A stretch of DNA of 64,000 nt from Gemmataceae bacterium (GTDB lineage: Bacteria > Planctomycetota > Planctomycetia > Gemmatales > Gemmataceae), in contig LR594584.1 of NCBI GenBank assembly GCA_901538445.1, forward strand, positions 3,505,586-3,569,585, in the 5' to 3' direction. The notes below the pieces were generated by a model. That model did no database searches. It was not told where the DNA came from and was given only the letters and a program-made list of their open reading frames with translations. Positions within the stretch are counted from its first letter, which is position 1. Every line of letters starts with the position of its first letter. Both the position numbers and the translations under genes were made by a program. Shown here piece by piece: positions 36,301 to 44,333 of this stretch.

Positions 36301-36723
36301 GACGACGAGCAGGATGTTCGGCGACTTCTTCTTGATCGTCAGCCCCTGCCGCTGCACCTCGACGGGGAGCTGGGCGGTGGCGAGCTGGACCCGGTTCTGG
36401 ACGAGGACCTGGGCCATGTTCAGGTCGGTGCCCAGCTCGAACGTGACGGTCAGGTTGTACGACCCGTCGTTGGCGCTGACGCTCGACATGTACAGCATCT
36501 TCTCGACGCCGTTGACCTGCTGCTCGATCGGCGCGGCGATCGTGTCGGCCACGTCCTTCGCGTTCGCCCCGGGGTACGTCGCCGACACCTGGACCGACGG
36601 CGGGGTGATCTCGGGGTACTGCGCGATCGGGAGCGTGACCGCGGCGGCCAGCCCGGCCAGCACGATCACGATCGAGATGACCCACGCGAAGATGGGGCGG
36701 TCGATGAAGAACCGGGCGAACAT
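33304..36723 (-). CDS. RND-family (HAE1-type) efflux permease
   Basis: Encodes 1139 residues, about 100 longer than the usual ~1040. It starts MFARFFIDRPIFAWVISIVIVLAGLAAA and carries the porter-domain and TM signatures, including VLAIGIVVDDAIVVLENIE (TM4 proton-relay aspartates) and the C-terminal FVVLVGLAAKNAILIVEF. It expels drugs or lipids using the proton gradient, as a trimer in the inner membrane, together with the fusion protein encoded just upstream. The extra length is a stretch of about 80 residues between TM6 and TM7 (about 510-590) that looks hydrophobic (two helices). No TolC-type outer-membrane partner lies nearby. Confidence 0.95.
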   Translation of the reverse strand: MFARFFIDRPIFAWVISIVIVLAGLAAAVTLPIAQYPEITPPSVQVSATYPGANAKDVADTIAAPIEQQVNGVEKMLYMSSVSANDGSYNLTVTFELGTDLNMAQVLVQNRVQLATAQLPVEVQRQGLTIKKKSPNILLVVSLYSPDNSHTQLELSNYATIQLKDEIARLDGVGDVNLFGEQDYSMRAWLDPDKLNSFKLTTTDVVNAIQAQNVQVAAGQIGQEPAPKGQALQLTLSTEGRLTTAEQFGKIVVKAGQTNSDGTLGAAVTLDQVSRVVLGAQNMNQQNTLDGGPAIGISIYQLPGSNALDVADRVKAKMEALSKRFPDGIKYAIRYDTTPFITQSIEEVFHTLRDAIILVAIVVLLFLQDWRAVILPMIDVPVSLTGTFAVMLLFGFSLNNLTLFGLVLAIGIVVDDAIVVLENIETWIAKGFDPRSATIKAMDEVTGPIIAITLVLSSVFLPSALLPGITGEFFRQFALTIAAAMVISATNAMTMTPARAVAIFAAREKHAKKHGGAAGHGHGTEALPWWGICALLGWLSVTVLDRFFHHPAGWTGYALLAAYAVPGVVVGWFAADRINALLAWVFKWFNKGFDVATRVYGRTIAGFLRLALIVMVVYGGLIGLTAWGLTHTPVGFVPMQDKGYLVVSMQLPDAASLQRSSEVMARVEKICREEKGVGHTIGIGGYSLLLSANGSNYASMFVVLEDFDVRKDDPEKNGFAILFRLQDKLRREIQDAAVLVLPPPPVDGLGTAGGFKIMVQDRGSMGYGELDHETLEMVRNAQKKKESIANASTQFKAAIPQLYADIDRTRCIQMGVNISDVFDTLQSYIGSTFVNNFNLFGRTWQVNVQADAPYRASAEYVKNLRVKNIKGEMVPLGSVATIRDATGPAFVQRYNMYPSAAINGSLAPGTSTGDGIRIIDTVAKDTLPQQMTTEWTELFYLQLLEGDSAIWAFVGAVVLVYLILAAMYESWTMPAAIILVMPMCILSAIVGVRAAGVDINIFVQIGFVVLVGLAAKNAILIVEFVNQKRAAGEPLRAAVIDASVARLRPIVMTSVAFILGVVPLVLAKGAGAEMRATLGVAVFSGMLGVTFFGVMLTPVFAYVIGRWRPDAPQPAAAEPAAAAPPPAPTGGTGDAPHAT

Positions 36724-36775
36724 CGTGCGTCCTTGGGGTCGGCGGGGCGGGGGGCGCGGGGGCGGGGCCGCCGCG

Positions 36776-38002
36776 TCAGGGCTTCGCCCCGGGGTACTCG
36801 ATGGTCCCGGCCTCGGGCTCGACCGGCTCCCCGGGCTGCACCCGCTGGATGCCGCGGATGATGATCCGGTCGTCCTTGGTGAGGCCCGACTGGACGAGCC
36901 GCAGCCCCTTGCTCAGCGGCCCGAGCCGGACCGGCTTGGCGACCACCTTGTTGTCCGGCCCGACCGCGTACACGAGCTTCCGGTCCTGTTCGGTGGCGAC
37001 CGCCCCGTCGGGGATGAGCAGCGCGTTGTCGATCGGCTTCCCGAGCGGCACCCGGCCCCGGACGTACCGGTTCGGCACCAGGAGGTGGTCGGCGTTGTCG
37101 AACACGCCGCGGATCGAGAGCGTGCCGGTGTTCGGGTTCAGCGCGTTGCTCGCGAAGTCGATGAGCCCGTGCCGGGTGTACTCGGTCGGGCCGTACTGGT
37201 TGTAGTTGTCGTCGCCCAGGAGCTTGATATCGACCTGGATCTTGCCGCCCTGTTCGGGCTGCTTGAGCGCCCCCTCGTTGAACAGCCGCTGGTAGAACGC
37301 GACCGTCTGGTCGTCCACGTCGAAGTAGACGTACATGGGGTCGGTGGAGTTGATGGTGGTCAGTTCGGTGCCCTGCGTCTCGCCGCCGACGACGACGTTG
37401 CCGCGGGTCAGGTACGCCTTGTCGGTGCGGCCGGTGATCGGGGCCCGCACGACCGTCCACCCCAGGTTCTGCTTGGCGGTGATGACCGGCCCGGCGGCCG
37501 CGTCCAGGCTGGCCTGGGCCACCTTGGTGTGGGCCACGTAGGTGTCGTAGTCCTGCTGGCTGGTCACCCCCTTGTCGAACGCCACCTTGGCCCGCGCCTC
37601 GTCGGCCTGAGCCAGTCCGAGCTTCGCCTTGTAGACGTTCTGGTCGCCAACGGCCTGGGTCAGGTTCGCCTGGTAGGTCACCGGGTCGATCTTGAAGAGG
37701 GCCGAGCCCTCGTAGGGAACGCCGAGGAGCGTGAACGGCCCGACGACCATCTCGCCCTCCTTGAACAGGACCTCTTTGATGAACCCGCTGACCCGCGGGC
37801 GGACCTTGACCGACTGCGGGGCCGCGACCGAGCCCGTGAGGTCGGTGAACACGGTCACCTTATCGACCTTCGGGGTGGCGACGGTGACCTTGAGCAGCCC
37901 CGTGTCCACGATCGGGTGCGGCCGCTTCCCGCAGCCCGCGGCCGTGACGAGGGCGGCCGCCAGCAGGGCGAGCGCAAGGCAGAGTGGCCGGCGTGCGTTC
38001 AC
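36776..38002 (-). CDS. RND efflux membrane-fusion (periplasmic adaptor) protein
   Basis: Encodes 408 residues. MNARRPLCLALALLAAALVTAAGC ends in a lipobox (TAAG-C), so it is a lipoprotein. It has the adaptor architecture: VRPRVSGFIKEVLFKEGEMV lipoyl half, helical hairpin about 110-165, VVRAPITGRTDKAYLTRGNVV second lipoyl half, then beta-barrel and membrane-proximal segments ending GEPVEPEAGTIEYP. It bridges the RND pump to an outer-membrane channel. It is 52 bases upstream of the permease and is co-directional. No MarR/TetR regulator is adjacent. Confidence 0.93.
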   Translation of the reverse strand: MNARRPLCLALALLAAALVTAAGCGKRPHPIVDTGLLKVTVATPKVDKVTVFTDLTGSVAAPQSVKVRPRVSGFIKEVLFKEGEMVVGPFTLLGVPYEGSALFKIDPVTYQANLTQAVGDQNVYKAKLGLAQADEARAKVAFDKGVTSQQDYDTYVAHTKVAQASLDAAAGPVITAKQNLGWTVVRAPITGRTDKAYLTRGNVVVGGETQGTELTTINSTDPMYVYFDVDDQTVAFYQRLFNEGALKQPEQGGKIQVDIKLLGDDNYNQYGPTEYTRHGLIDFASNALNPNTGTLSIRGVFDNADHLLVPNRYVRGRVPLGKPIDNALLIPDGAVATEQDRKLVYAVGPDNKVVAKPVRLGPLSKGLRLVQSGLTKDDRIIIRGIQRVQPGEPVEPEAGTIEYPGAKP

Positions 38003-38147
38003 GGTCGGTCCCGCGTGTGGGTGGTTGGTGGTGGGAGTGGAGATGAAAGGCTAGGCAGTGCGGCGGGCGGCGGCAACCCGCCGTCCGGATGAGAAGTGAA
38101 CCGGGCGCTGCGACGCCCGTGGCGCGGTCAGCGGGCCGATCGAACAG

Positions 38148-39803
38148 CTACTTGTCGGCCGATGCGGTCGCGTTCACGACCGGGCCGTCGGCGGCGACCC
38201 GCTTCAGGATCGCCTTCGCCTCGTCGGGCGACAGCCGGCCCAGCTCGCCGAGCGACTTGCCGAGCGCCCACCGGTACAGGGTCGGGGCCGGGACGGCCGT
38301 GGCGAGGCTGCCCGCGACCGCGGCCAGCGGCTCGCCCGGCCCCTGCTTCGGCGCGCCCGGGCGCGAGCCCCCGGGGCGGCGCGGCGCTTCGGTCTTGGGT
38401 GGGTCCGGGCGGCCCGACTCGGACACCACCACGGCGTCGCCCTCGAACGCGACCACCTGGAACGTCCGCTTCGTGGCCGAGAAGTCGTCCGCGAACGCGA
38501 GCACGCCGGTCGGGTGGTCGTAGTCCAGGTCCTTCTTCCACGTCTTACCGGTCGCCTGCCAGTACCGCCGGACCTCGACCCGCTTGCCACTCGTCGTGAC
38601 CTCGTACTTGAACGGGTTGGCCGCGTCGTAGATCACGGCCTTGAGCCCGCCGTCGGAGTTGCCGGAGAGGATCACGAGCCGGATGGCCGAGGCGATGTCG
38701 GCCTTCGGCTTCGCGGGCTCGGGCTCGACCGGCTTCTTCGCGATCGACACGTCGAACGACCGCTTCACCGTTACCCCGTCGGTCGTGGTCGCGACGACGG
38801 AGATGGTGGAGGTCGCGCCGTCCGGCGTCTCCTCGGTCCCGGTGCCGGGGATGGCGATGGTGTTCGTCTTCGGGTCGAACTTCAGCTCCCCCTCCGGGAG
38901 CAGCTTCCCGGACGCGGTGGCGACCACCTTCGCGACCGCCGCCCCCTCGCCGGTCAGCCGCACCTTCACTTCGGCGGGCTTCTCGTCGCGGCCGAGGGTG
39001 ACGCTGTCGATCCGGCCGAGGGTGAGCGGGGTGACGTTCGGCGGCGGCAGCACGCCGTAGAACATGTCCTTCCACGCGAGGAACGAGTAGTCGCGGCCCG
39101 CGCTCGCCAGGACCGCCGCGGGTACCGGGTCCGGGGGCAGGAGCGTCTTCCGCGGGTCCGCCTTGTCGAGGATGATCGCCTCGATCGTGAGGTGGACGTC
39201 GAGCCCGTTGCGGGCCTCGGTCGGCTTGTTGTCGCGGGTGATGTTGAGGAACGTGATCTGGTGCAGGAGGTCCACCGAGTAGAACGCCTTGAGGAAGTCC
39301 ACCACCTGCCAGATGTCGGCCCGCTTGACCTCGACCTTGAACTCGAGCCGCGAGTACGCGGGCTTCTTCTGGGCCTTGGGGGCGGCCAGGGTCGGGGCCC
39401 CGGCCGCGGCCGGGAGCGCGCTGCCCGCGGGCGCGGCCGGGCTCGCGATCACCAGCTCGGGGGTCGCCGGCGCGCGGCTGTCGAGGATCCGCATGTCGGG
39501 GATCTTGTGGTCGGTGAGCTTCGCGTCGCGGAGGAGCTGTTCGAGCAGCAGCTTGTACTGCGCCTTGGCCTGGTTCACGTCCGGTGGGAGGCTCTGCCGC
39601 TTGACGGCGGCGATCCGCTGCCGGGCGGCCATCACCGCGGCCGCCTTGCTGTCGAGGTCGCTGGCCTCGTCCTCCAGCTTCTTCGCGGCCGCCCGCTTCT
39701 CCTCGAGCGGCGCGTACACGAAGAAGTAGCCGAGGACGCCCCCGCCGCCGAGCGCGATGAGGCCGAGGAGCAGGATCGCCAGCGTTCGTTCGCGGGAGGT
39801 CAT
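38148..39803 (-). CDS. T2SS assembly-platform protein, PilO/GspM-like
   Basis: Encodes 551 residues. One N-terminal membrane helix (ILLLGLIALGGGGVLGYFFVYAPL, about 10-32) precedes a coiled coil rich in Lys/Glu/Ala (about 33-75). Then comes a PilO/GspM-like ferredoxin-type region (KPAYSRLEFKVEVKRADIWQVVDFLKAFYSVDLLHQI) and a long C-terminal part with beta-type Ig-like segments (IAIPGTGTEETPDGATSTISVVATTTDG). It is the last gene of the T2SS operon. It would anchor the inner-membrane platform together with the PilM/GspL-type protein. The long C-terminal extension is not typical of GspM and might bind other components. Confidence 0.75.
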   Translation of the reverse strand: MTSRERTLAILLLGLIALGGGGVLGYFFVYAPLEEKRAAAKKLEDEASDLDSKAAAVMAARQRIAAVKRQSLPPDVNQAKAQYKLLLEQLLRDAKLTDHKIPDMRILDSRAPATPELVIASPAAPAGSALPAAAGAPTLAAPKAQKKPAYSRLEFKVEVKRADIWQVVDFLKAFYSVDLLHQITFLNITRDNKPTEARNGLDVHLTIEAIILDKADPRKTLLPPDPVPAAVLASAGRDYSFLAWKDMFYGVLPPPNVTPLTLGRIDSVTLGRDEKPAEVKVRLTGEGAAVAKVVATASGKLLPEGELKFDPKTNTIAIPGTGTEETPDGATSTISVVATTTDGVTVKRSFDVSIAKKPVEPEPAKPKADIASAIRLVILSGNSDGGLKAVIYDAANPFKYEVTTSGKRVEVRRYWQATGKTWKKDLDYDHPTGVLAFADDFSATKRTFQVVAFEGDAVVVSESGRPDPPKTEAPRRPGGSRPGAPKQGPGEPLAAVAGSLATAVPAPTLYRWALGKSLGELGRLSPDEAKAILKRVAADGPVVNATASADK

Positions 39804-39861
39804 CGGGTCGGAACCTTGTGTCGGGGTCGGTTGGGGCGGGTCACTCGGTCGCGGCCGCGGG

Positions 39862-41544
39862 TCACTCGGCCCCGTCCTTCTCCTTCGCCCGCGGTGCGGG
39901 GGCGTCCTTGTCCTCCTTCGCCTCGGCCGCCTCCCTCTCCTTCACCTCCTTGGCCGCCGCGGTCGGCGGGTAGCCCTTGCGGGACGGCGGGGTGAACGCC
40001 GCGGTGCGGTTGAACAGGGCCGCCGGGCGGTTGTTCACCCGGGCGAACACGGTGTAGTCCCGCGCCCCCGCCTCGCCCTGCGACGGGCCGCCGATGGTCT
40101 TGTCGGCCCCGACGTAGAACCGCGGCGGCCCCTTCGGGTCCTTCGGGTTCTTGGGCGGCGGCCCGACCGAGTCGGCCTCGATCTTGTAGAGCAGCGCGTT
40201 GACCGGCTCCGGGCTCCGGGCCGAGACCCTCACCTCGACGGCGGCCTGGTGCTCCTGCTTGCCGGTCTTCGGGTCGGGCGGGATCGCCTTGCCGATGAAG
40301 CTGCTCGCGTGGAACCCGCCGGCCACCGGGAACCGGTCGGCCATGTCGTACAGCTCGTCGAGCCACACCACCTGGCGGGCCCTCCAGTCCTCGGCCGCCT
40401 TGAGCCGCTTCGCGTCGAGTTCGAGCGCGTCACACTGCTGCTTCGCGTCGTTGCGCTGCTTGGTCTTCAGCGCGATGTCGTCGTCGGCCGCGCTGAGCGC
40501 CAGGAAGCCGAGGAGCGCGCCGCCGACCAGCACCGCCGCCGCGACGAGCCCGACGAGCACGAGCTGCCGGCGGACCGGGTCGGCGTCGGCCTTCGGCTGC
40601 CGCGGCTCGGCGAAGTTGATCGGGATCGCGTCGGCGGCACGGGCCGCGAGCAGCCCGGCCGCGCCCGCGAACCGGCCCCGCTGCGTGTCGGGGACCGCGG
40701 GGACCTCACCGGCGAGCGGGTCGTACTCGTGAACGGCGAGGCCGAGCGCGGCCCCGAGGCGGCCCGCCGTCTCGCCGCCCGCTCCGGCGACGTACACCGC
40801 TTGCACCGGCCGGCCCGGGTTCGCCCCGGCGTACATCGTCAGGTTCCGGCGGACCTCGGAGAGCAGCAGCGAGTCGCTCGCGACGACCGGCCCGGCCACG
40901 CTGCGCGTGAACGCGACCTCGCCCCCGCGGCTCACGGTGAACTCGCCGCCGCCCGGCCCGACCGCCAGAACCGCGACCGTGCCGGCCTTCAACTCGCCTT
41001 CGGGTGCCGCCCCCGTCGCGAGCGCCCGGCCCAGACCCGCGGCGACCGCGTAGGGCCGGGGCGTGACCGACGCGAGCCGCATGTTCGCGGCCTCGCACAT
41101 CAACTGGACGGAGCGGAACAGGTCCTTCCGCACGGCGACCGCCATGCTCCGCCGCTCGCCGCCCGCCGCTTCGCCGGCGAGCGGAACGTAGTCGAGAACG
41201 ACGTCCTCGGGGGCGTCGGACAGCTCCTTCATCGCCTGGAACCGGACGACGTTCGGCTCCTCGGGCAGCGGCACGGCCGGGTAGCGGAGTTCCTTGAGAA
41301 TGACGCGGTCCCGCGGGACGGACACCATCACGGGGGCCGGGACGACGCCGGCCTCCTTGAGCCGGTCGCGGAGTTGCTCGCCGATCCGGCGCGCCGATTC
41401 GGGCGTGAGCGGCCCCGGGCCGCCCTCGGCCTCGGTCCCGGCCCACGCAACCGCATGCTCGACCTTCGCGTGGCCGCCGCGGGCGGTGCCGCCGACGGCG
41501 AGCAGCCCCTGCGGGTCCAGGTCGATCGCGATGAACTTCGACAC
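39862..41544 (-). CDS. T2SS GspL-like (PilM-PilN fused) protein
   Basis: Encodes 560 residues. It starts MSKFIAIDLDPQGLLAVGG, an actin-like ATPase-type PilM/GspL N-terminal domain (SVPRDRVILKELRYPAVPLPEEPNVVRFQAM is the PilM-like region). A single membrane helix, LVLVGLVAAAVLVGGALLGFLAL (about 310-332), leads into a PilN-like coiled-coil and periplasmic domain (DIALKTKQRNDAKQQCDALELDAKRLKAAEDW). This fused layout matches GspL of T2SS more than the separate PilM/PilN of type IV pili. It recruits the GspE ATPase to the membrane. It lies between gspK and the GspM-like gene. Confidence 0.82.
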   Translation of the reverse strand: MSKFIAIDLDPQGLLAVGGTARGGHAKVEHAVAWAGTEAEGGPGPLTPESARRIGEQLRDRLKEAGVVPAPVMVSVPRDRVILKELRYPAVPLPEEPNVVRFQAMKELSDAPEDVVLDYVPLAGEAAGGERRSMAVAVRKDLFRSVQLMCEAANMRLASVTPRPYAVAAGLGRALATGAAPEGELKAGTVAVLAVGPGGGEFTVSRGGEVAFTRSVAGPVVASDSLLLSEVRRNLTMYAGANPGRPVQAVYVAGAGGETAGRLGAALGLAVHEYDPLAGEVPAVPDTQRGRFAGAAGLLAARAADAIPINFAEPRQPKADADPVRRQLVLVGLVAAAVLVGGALLGFLALSAADDDIALKTKQRNDAKQQCDALELDAKRLKAAEDWRARQVVWLDELYDMADRFPVAGGFHASSFIGKAIPPDPKTGKQEHQAAVEVRVSARSPEPVNALLYKIEADSVGPPPKNPKDPKGPPRFYVGADKTIGGPSQGEAGARDYTVFARVNNRPAALFNRTAAFTPPSRKGYPPTAAAKEVKEREAAEAKEDKDAPAPRAKEKDGAE

Positions 41545-41560
41545 GTCGCCGCCTCCGGGT

Positions 41561-43240
41561 TTACTGCTGCTGGGCCACGGGCGGCTGGAAGCCGCGGGGG
41601 GCGTCGAGGTCGCCGAGGTCGCGGAAGTAGATCACCCGCGGCGCGCCGAGGTTGGTGTCGATCACCGCCTCGACCCGGGCCACCGGGCCGCCCCCGGCGA
41701 GGTAGCCGATCGACTGGACGCGGTACACCATCGACCGGCCCGTGACGTACTTCTCGATCGCCTTGAACTTCTCCGGGGTCAGGTTCGCCGCCGTCACCAG
41801 CCACGCACCGGTCGCGTACTCGGCGGTGCCGGGGACGACCCCGTCCCGCGCCCCGACGATCGCGTCCGCGTCCGCGTCGGTCAGCCCCGGGAGCCCGAGG
41901 ATCACCTCGCGGGGGGCGGCGTTCACGTTGAGCCGCGGCACCACCTCGACGGCCTCCTTCGTGGCGACCCGGTCGAGCAGCACCGGGAGCAGCTCGCGGA
42001 GCCGGGTCGGGTCGTTGAGCGGCGAGTTGTACACCAGGGTCGCCGACTGCCCGCCGCCCCCGCCCGCGGTGCCGGGGAGCGTCACGCGGGTGTTCACGAG
42101 GTCGATCACGGAGTTGATCGCCCGGCCGCTGCTCGTCGTGCTCGCGAGCTTGGTCTCCACGGCGCTCGTCAGCGCGTCCAGCGTGGCGACCTCGACCTTC
42201 TGCTGCCCGCCCTTCCCCTTGCCCTTCTGGATCGGGTTGCCGTTGGCATCGAGTTTCGTCGATCCGAACAGCTTGACCGCCGTGATGTACGCGGCGACCT
42301 CCGAACCCACCTCGCTGCCCTGGAGCGCCGCGTAGATCGCCGCAACGTCGTCGCCGTTGATGTACACCTTCAGTTGGCCGGTCGAGTCGGTGCCCACCTC
42401 GCGGCCGTAGACGGTGAGGTAGTCGGACCACCCGCGGGACAGCGACGACCCGCCGTCGTCGCCGGCCCCGTTCTGGTTCTGGTCGGTGCCGAACAGCAAC
42501 TGGGGGGTGACGCCCTTGACCAGCAGCAGCTCCTCGATCGAGTTGAGCGGGCCGTTCTTGCACCTGTAGGGGTTGTTGAGTGACTGGTACGTGGTGCTCT
42601 CGGCCCCGTTGATCCGCGGGGTGTCGTCGGCGTCCACCCAGTCCACGATCGCGTCGGCGGTGTCCGGCGACATGTCGGGGATCTTGAGGAGCGCGTTGTA
42701 GAGCACCTCGCCGGTCTTGTCTTGAGCGATCAGCGCGTTGATGTTGAGCTTCGCCCCCTCATCGATCACGGCCGCCCGCTGCTCGTAGACGCCGGACCCG
42801 GTCATCGCCACGGCGACGATGCGGAAGCTCGCGTTCCGCCCGGGGTTGTTCGGGTCCACCCGCACGGGGACCGCGCCGAACATCTCGGCGTTGTCGAGCG
42901 TCGGGTTGCCGCCCAGGTAGTTCGTGAAGGCGTCCGGGTCGGCGAGGAGCGCGGCCGTGTAGTGGATGCCGGACGCCGCGGCGGCTCGGGCCTGCGCCGC
43001 GTCGGACACGCGAACGGCCGCCCGGTGCTCGGCCGACATCGAGTCGGTGAACCGGTACGCGGCGAGGCTCAGCACCACGATCACGACCAGGACTGCGATG
43101 AGGACGTAGCCGGGCCGCTCTCGATACCCTTCGCGAGCCACGGGGTTCACCCCCGTGAATGCGAGGCTCACGCGACGAAGACCACGGGGGTGAACCCCGT
43201 GGCTCGCAAATGAACGAACGCCTCGGTTGTGGAGGATCAT
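41561..43240 (-). CDS. gspK: T2SS minor pseudopilin GspK with a repeat-encoded leader extension
   Basis: Encodes 559 residues from an ATG at 43240 that overlaps the gspJ stop as ATGA. The prepilin helix is RPGYVLIAVLVVIVVLSLAAYRF, so cleavage is expected after G44. A normal leader would be under 15 residues. Here residues 12-36 are encoded by a palindromic DNA element with perfect 25-bp arms (43133-43157 / 43183-43207). The mature protein has the GspK alpha domain (LNINALI, ADAIVDWVDADDTPRINGAE) and a C-terminal LPGLTDADADAIVGARDG helix-hairpin-helix type motif. GspK caps the pseudopilus tip. Whether the extended leader is still processed is open. Confidence 0.85.
   Translation of the reverse strand: MILHNRGVRSFASHGVHPRGLRRVSLAFTGVNPVAREGYRERPGYVLIAVLVVIVVLSLAAYRFTDSMSAEHRAAVRVSDAAQARAAAASGIHYTAALLADPDAFTNYLGGNPTLDNAEMFGAVPVRVDPNNPGRNASFRIVAVAMTGSGVYEQRAAVIDEGAKLNINALIAQDKTGEVLYNALLKIPDMSPDTADAIVDWVDADDTPRINGAESTTYQSLNNPYRCKNGPLNSIEELLLVKGVTPQLLFGTDQNQNGAGDDGGSSLSRGWSDYLTVYGREVGTDSTGQLKVYINGDDVAAIYAALQGSEVGSEVAAYITAVKLFGSTKLDANGNPIQKGKGKGGQQKVEVATLDALTSAVETKLASTTSSGRAINSVIDLVNTRVTLPGTAGGGGGQSATLVYNSPLNDPTRLRELLPVLLDRVATKEAVEVVPRLNVNAAPREVILGLPGLTDADADAIVGARDGVVPGTAEYATGAWLVTAANLTPEKFKAIEKYVTGRSMVYRVQSIGYLAGGGPVARVEAVIDTNLGAPRVIYFRDLGDLDAPRGFQPPVAQQQ
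43133..43207. repeat. Palindromic element inside the gspK leader coding sequence
   Basis: The arms 43133-43157 and 43183-43207 are perfectly complementary over 25 bases around a 25-base loop, 75 bases in all, i.e. exactly 25 codons. It keeps the gspK frame open and adds residues 12-36. The DNA would form a strong cruciform or RNA hairpin across the start of the message, just past the gspJ/gspK overlap. Confidence 0.93.
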
Positions 43241-44331
43241 CGGCCACCCCCCTTCGTGCCGCCCGTGCCGCCCGTGCCGCCCTTGGGAGTGGTGCCGCCG
43301 GTGCCGCCCTTGGGTGCGGTTCCACCACCGCCCGTGCCGCCCTTCGGCGTCGTGCCGCCGGTCGGGGTCGTGTTCCCCCCGGTGGTCGGCGGCGTGGTGC
43401 CGCCGGTATCCTGCGCCGCAGGGTCCTGCTCGGTCGTGGTCGTTCCGCTCGTGATGACCGGATCGACCAGTTCGGGGACGGTGCTGCCGGGGGCGGTGCG
43501 GACCGGGATCGTCTGCGTGACGATCCGCGACTGCGCCGCGGCCCCCTGCGCGGCCGGCCGCGAGAACGCGAGCGTCACGCGCACGGCGACCGGCGGCGTC
43601 GGGATGGTGCCCGAGCCGCCCTCCCAGGTCTCGACCCAGCTCGTGCCGTCGTAGTACTCGAACAGCACCTCGGTGACCTCGTCGGCGATAAGGCTCACGG
43701 ACTCGTTGGCCTGGTCGAAGCTGAACGTGTTGCCGACCTGGTCGGCGGTGACCCACGGCCGCTCCTGCCGGCACAGGCCGCCGGACCCCTGCCAGTAGTC
43801 GATGCGGACAAGGTCGCTCGCCCCCTGCCCGCCGCCCGACGCGCCCAGCCCGCCCGGCGAGCCGAGGACGTCCGGCACCCGGCTCGCGAAGATCGTCAAC
43901 TGCGTCGAGGTGCCGAGCACGCCGACCTGGAACGGGAAGTTCTGGGTGCCGCCGGCCGCGTCGGTCCCCGCGGTCGTGCTGGTGCCGGCGGTGTCGGTCG
44001 CGGCGGGGTCGGTCCCGGTGTCGTCGGTCGGGGCCGTCGTCTCACCGGTCGTGGTACCGCCCGTGGTCGCTCCGGTGGTCGAGCCGGTCGCCGGGGTGCC
44101 GCCGGACTTGGGCGGGGCCGGCCCGAGGACGTTCGACAGGTCGAGGCCGACCTTGTTGAACACCGCCCGCGACGTGGACTCGGCGTCCATCGCGTCGCGG
44201 CTCGCCTGGGTCTGGTTCACCGTCATGTTCATGACGACGTACAGCCCGCCCAGGATCATCGCGCCGATGACCGACGCGAGGAGCAGTTCGAGGATCGTGA
44301 AGCCGCTGCGGCGGCGCGTGCGGGGCGTCAC
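43237..44331 (-). CDS. gspJ: T2SS minor pseudopilin GspJ
   Basis: Encodes 364 residues from a GTG at 44331, preceded by GGGAGG. The prepilin signal is RRRSGFTILELLLASVIGAMILGGLYVV, with cleavage after Gly and the conserved Glu at +5. The mature domain is interrupted by low-complexity Thr/Gly/Ala segments (TTGATTGGTTTGETTAPTDD and neighbours) and ends with a long repeat (TPKGGTGG and variants). GspJ interacts with GspI and GspK at the pseudopilus tip. The Gly/Thr/Pro/Lys-rich tail of about 90 residues is unusual for GspJ. Confidence 0.86.
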   Translation of the reverse strand: MTPRTRRRSGFTILELLLASVIGAMILGGLYVVMNMTVNQTQASRDAMDAESTSRAVFNKVGLDLSNVLGPAPPKSGGTPATGSTTGATTGGTTTGETTAPTDDTGTDPAATDTAGTSTTAGTDAAGGTQNFPFQVGVLGTSTQLTIFASRVPDVLGSPGGLGASGGGQGASDLVRIDYWQGSGGLCRQERPWVTADQVGNTFSFDQANESVSLIADEVTEVLFEYYDGTSWVETWEGGSGTIPTPPVAVRVTLAFSRPAAQGAAAQSRIVTQTIPVRTAPGSTVPELVDPVITSGTTTTEQDPAAQDTGGTTPPTTGGNTTPTGGTTPKGGTGGGGTAPKGGTGGTTPKGGTGGTGGTKGGGR

Positions 44332-44333
44332 GG

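Noticed and set aside
33068-36685. A 1205-codon minus frame overlapping the RND pump
   Set aside because: It is an Arg/Gly-rich shifted frame of the RND permease gene; the RND frame has full-length family motifs.
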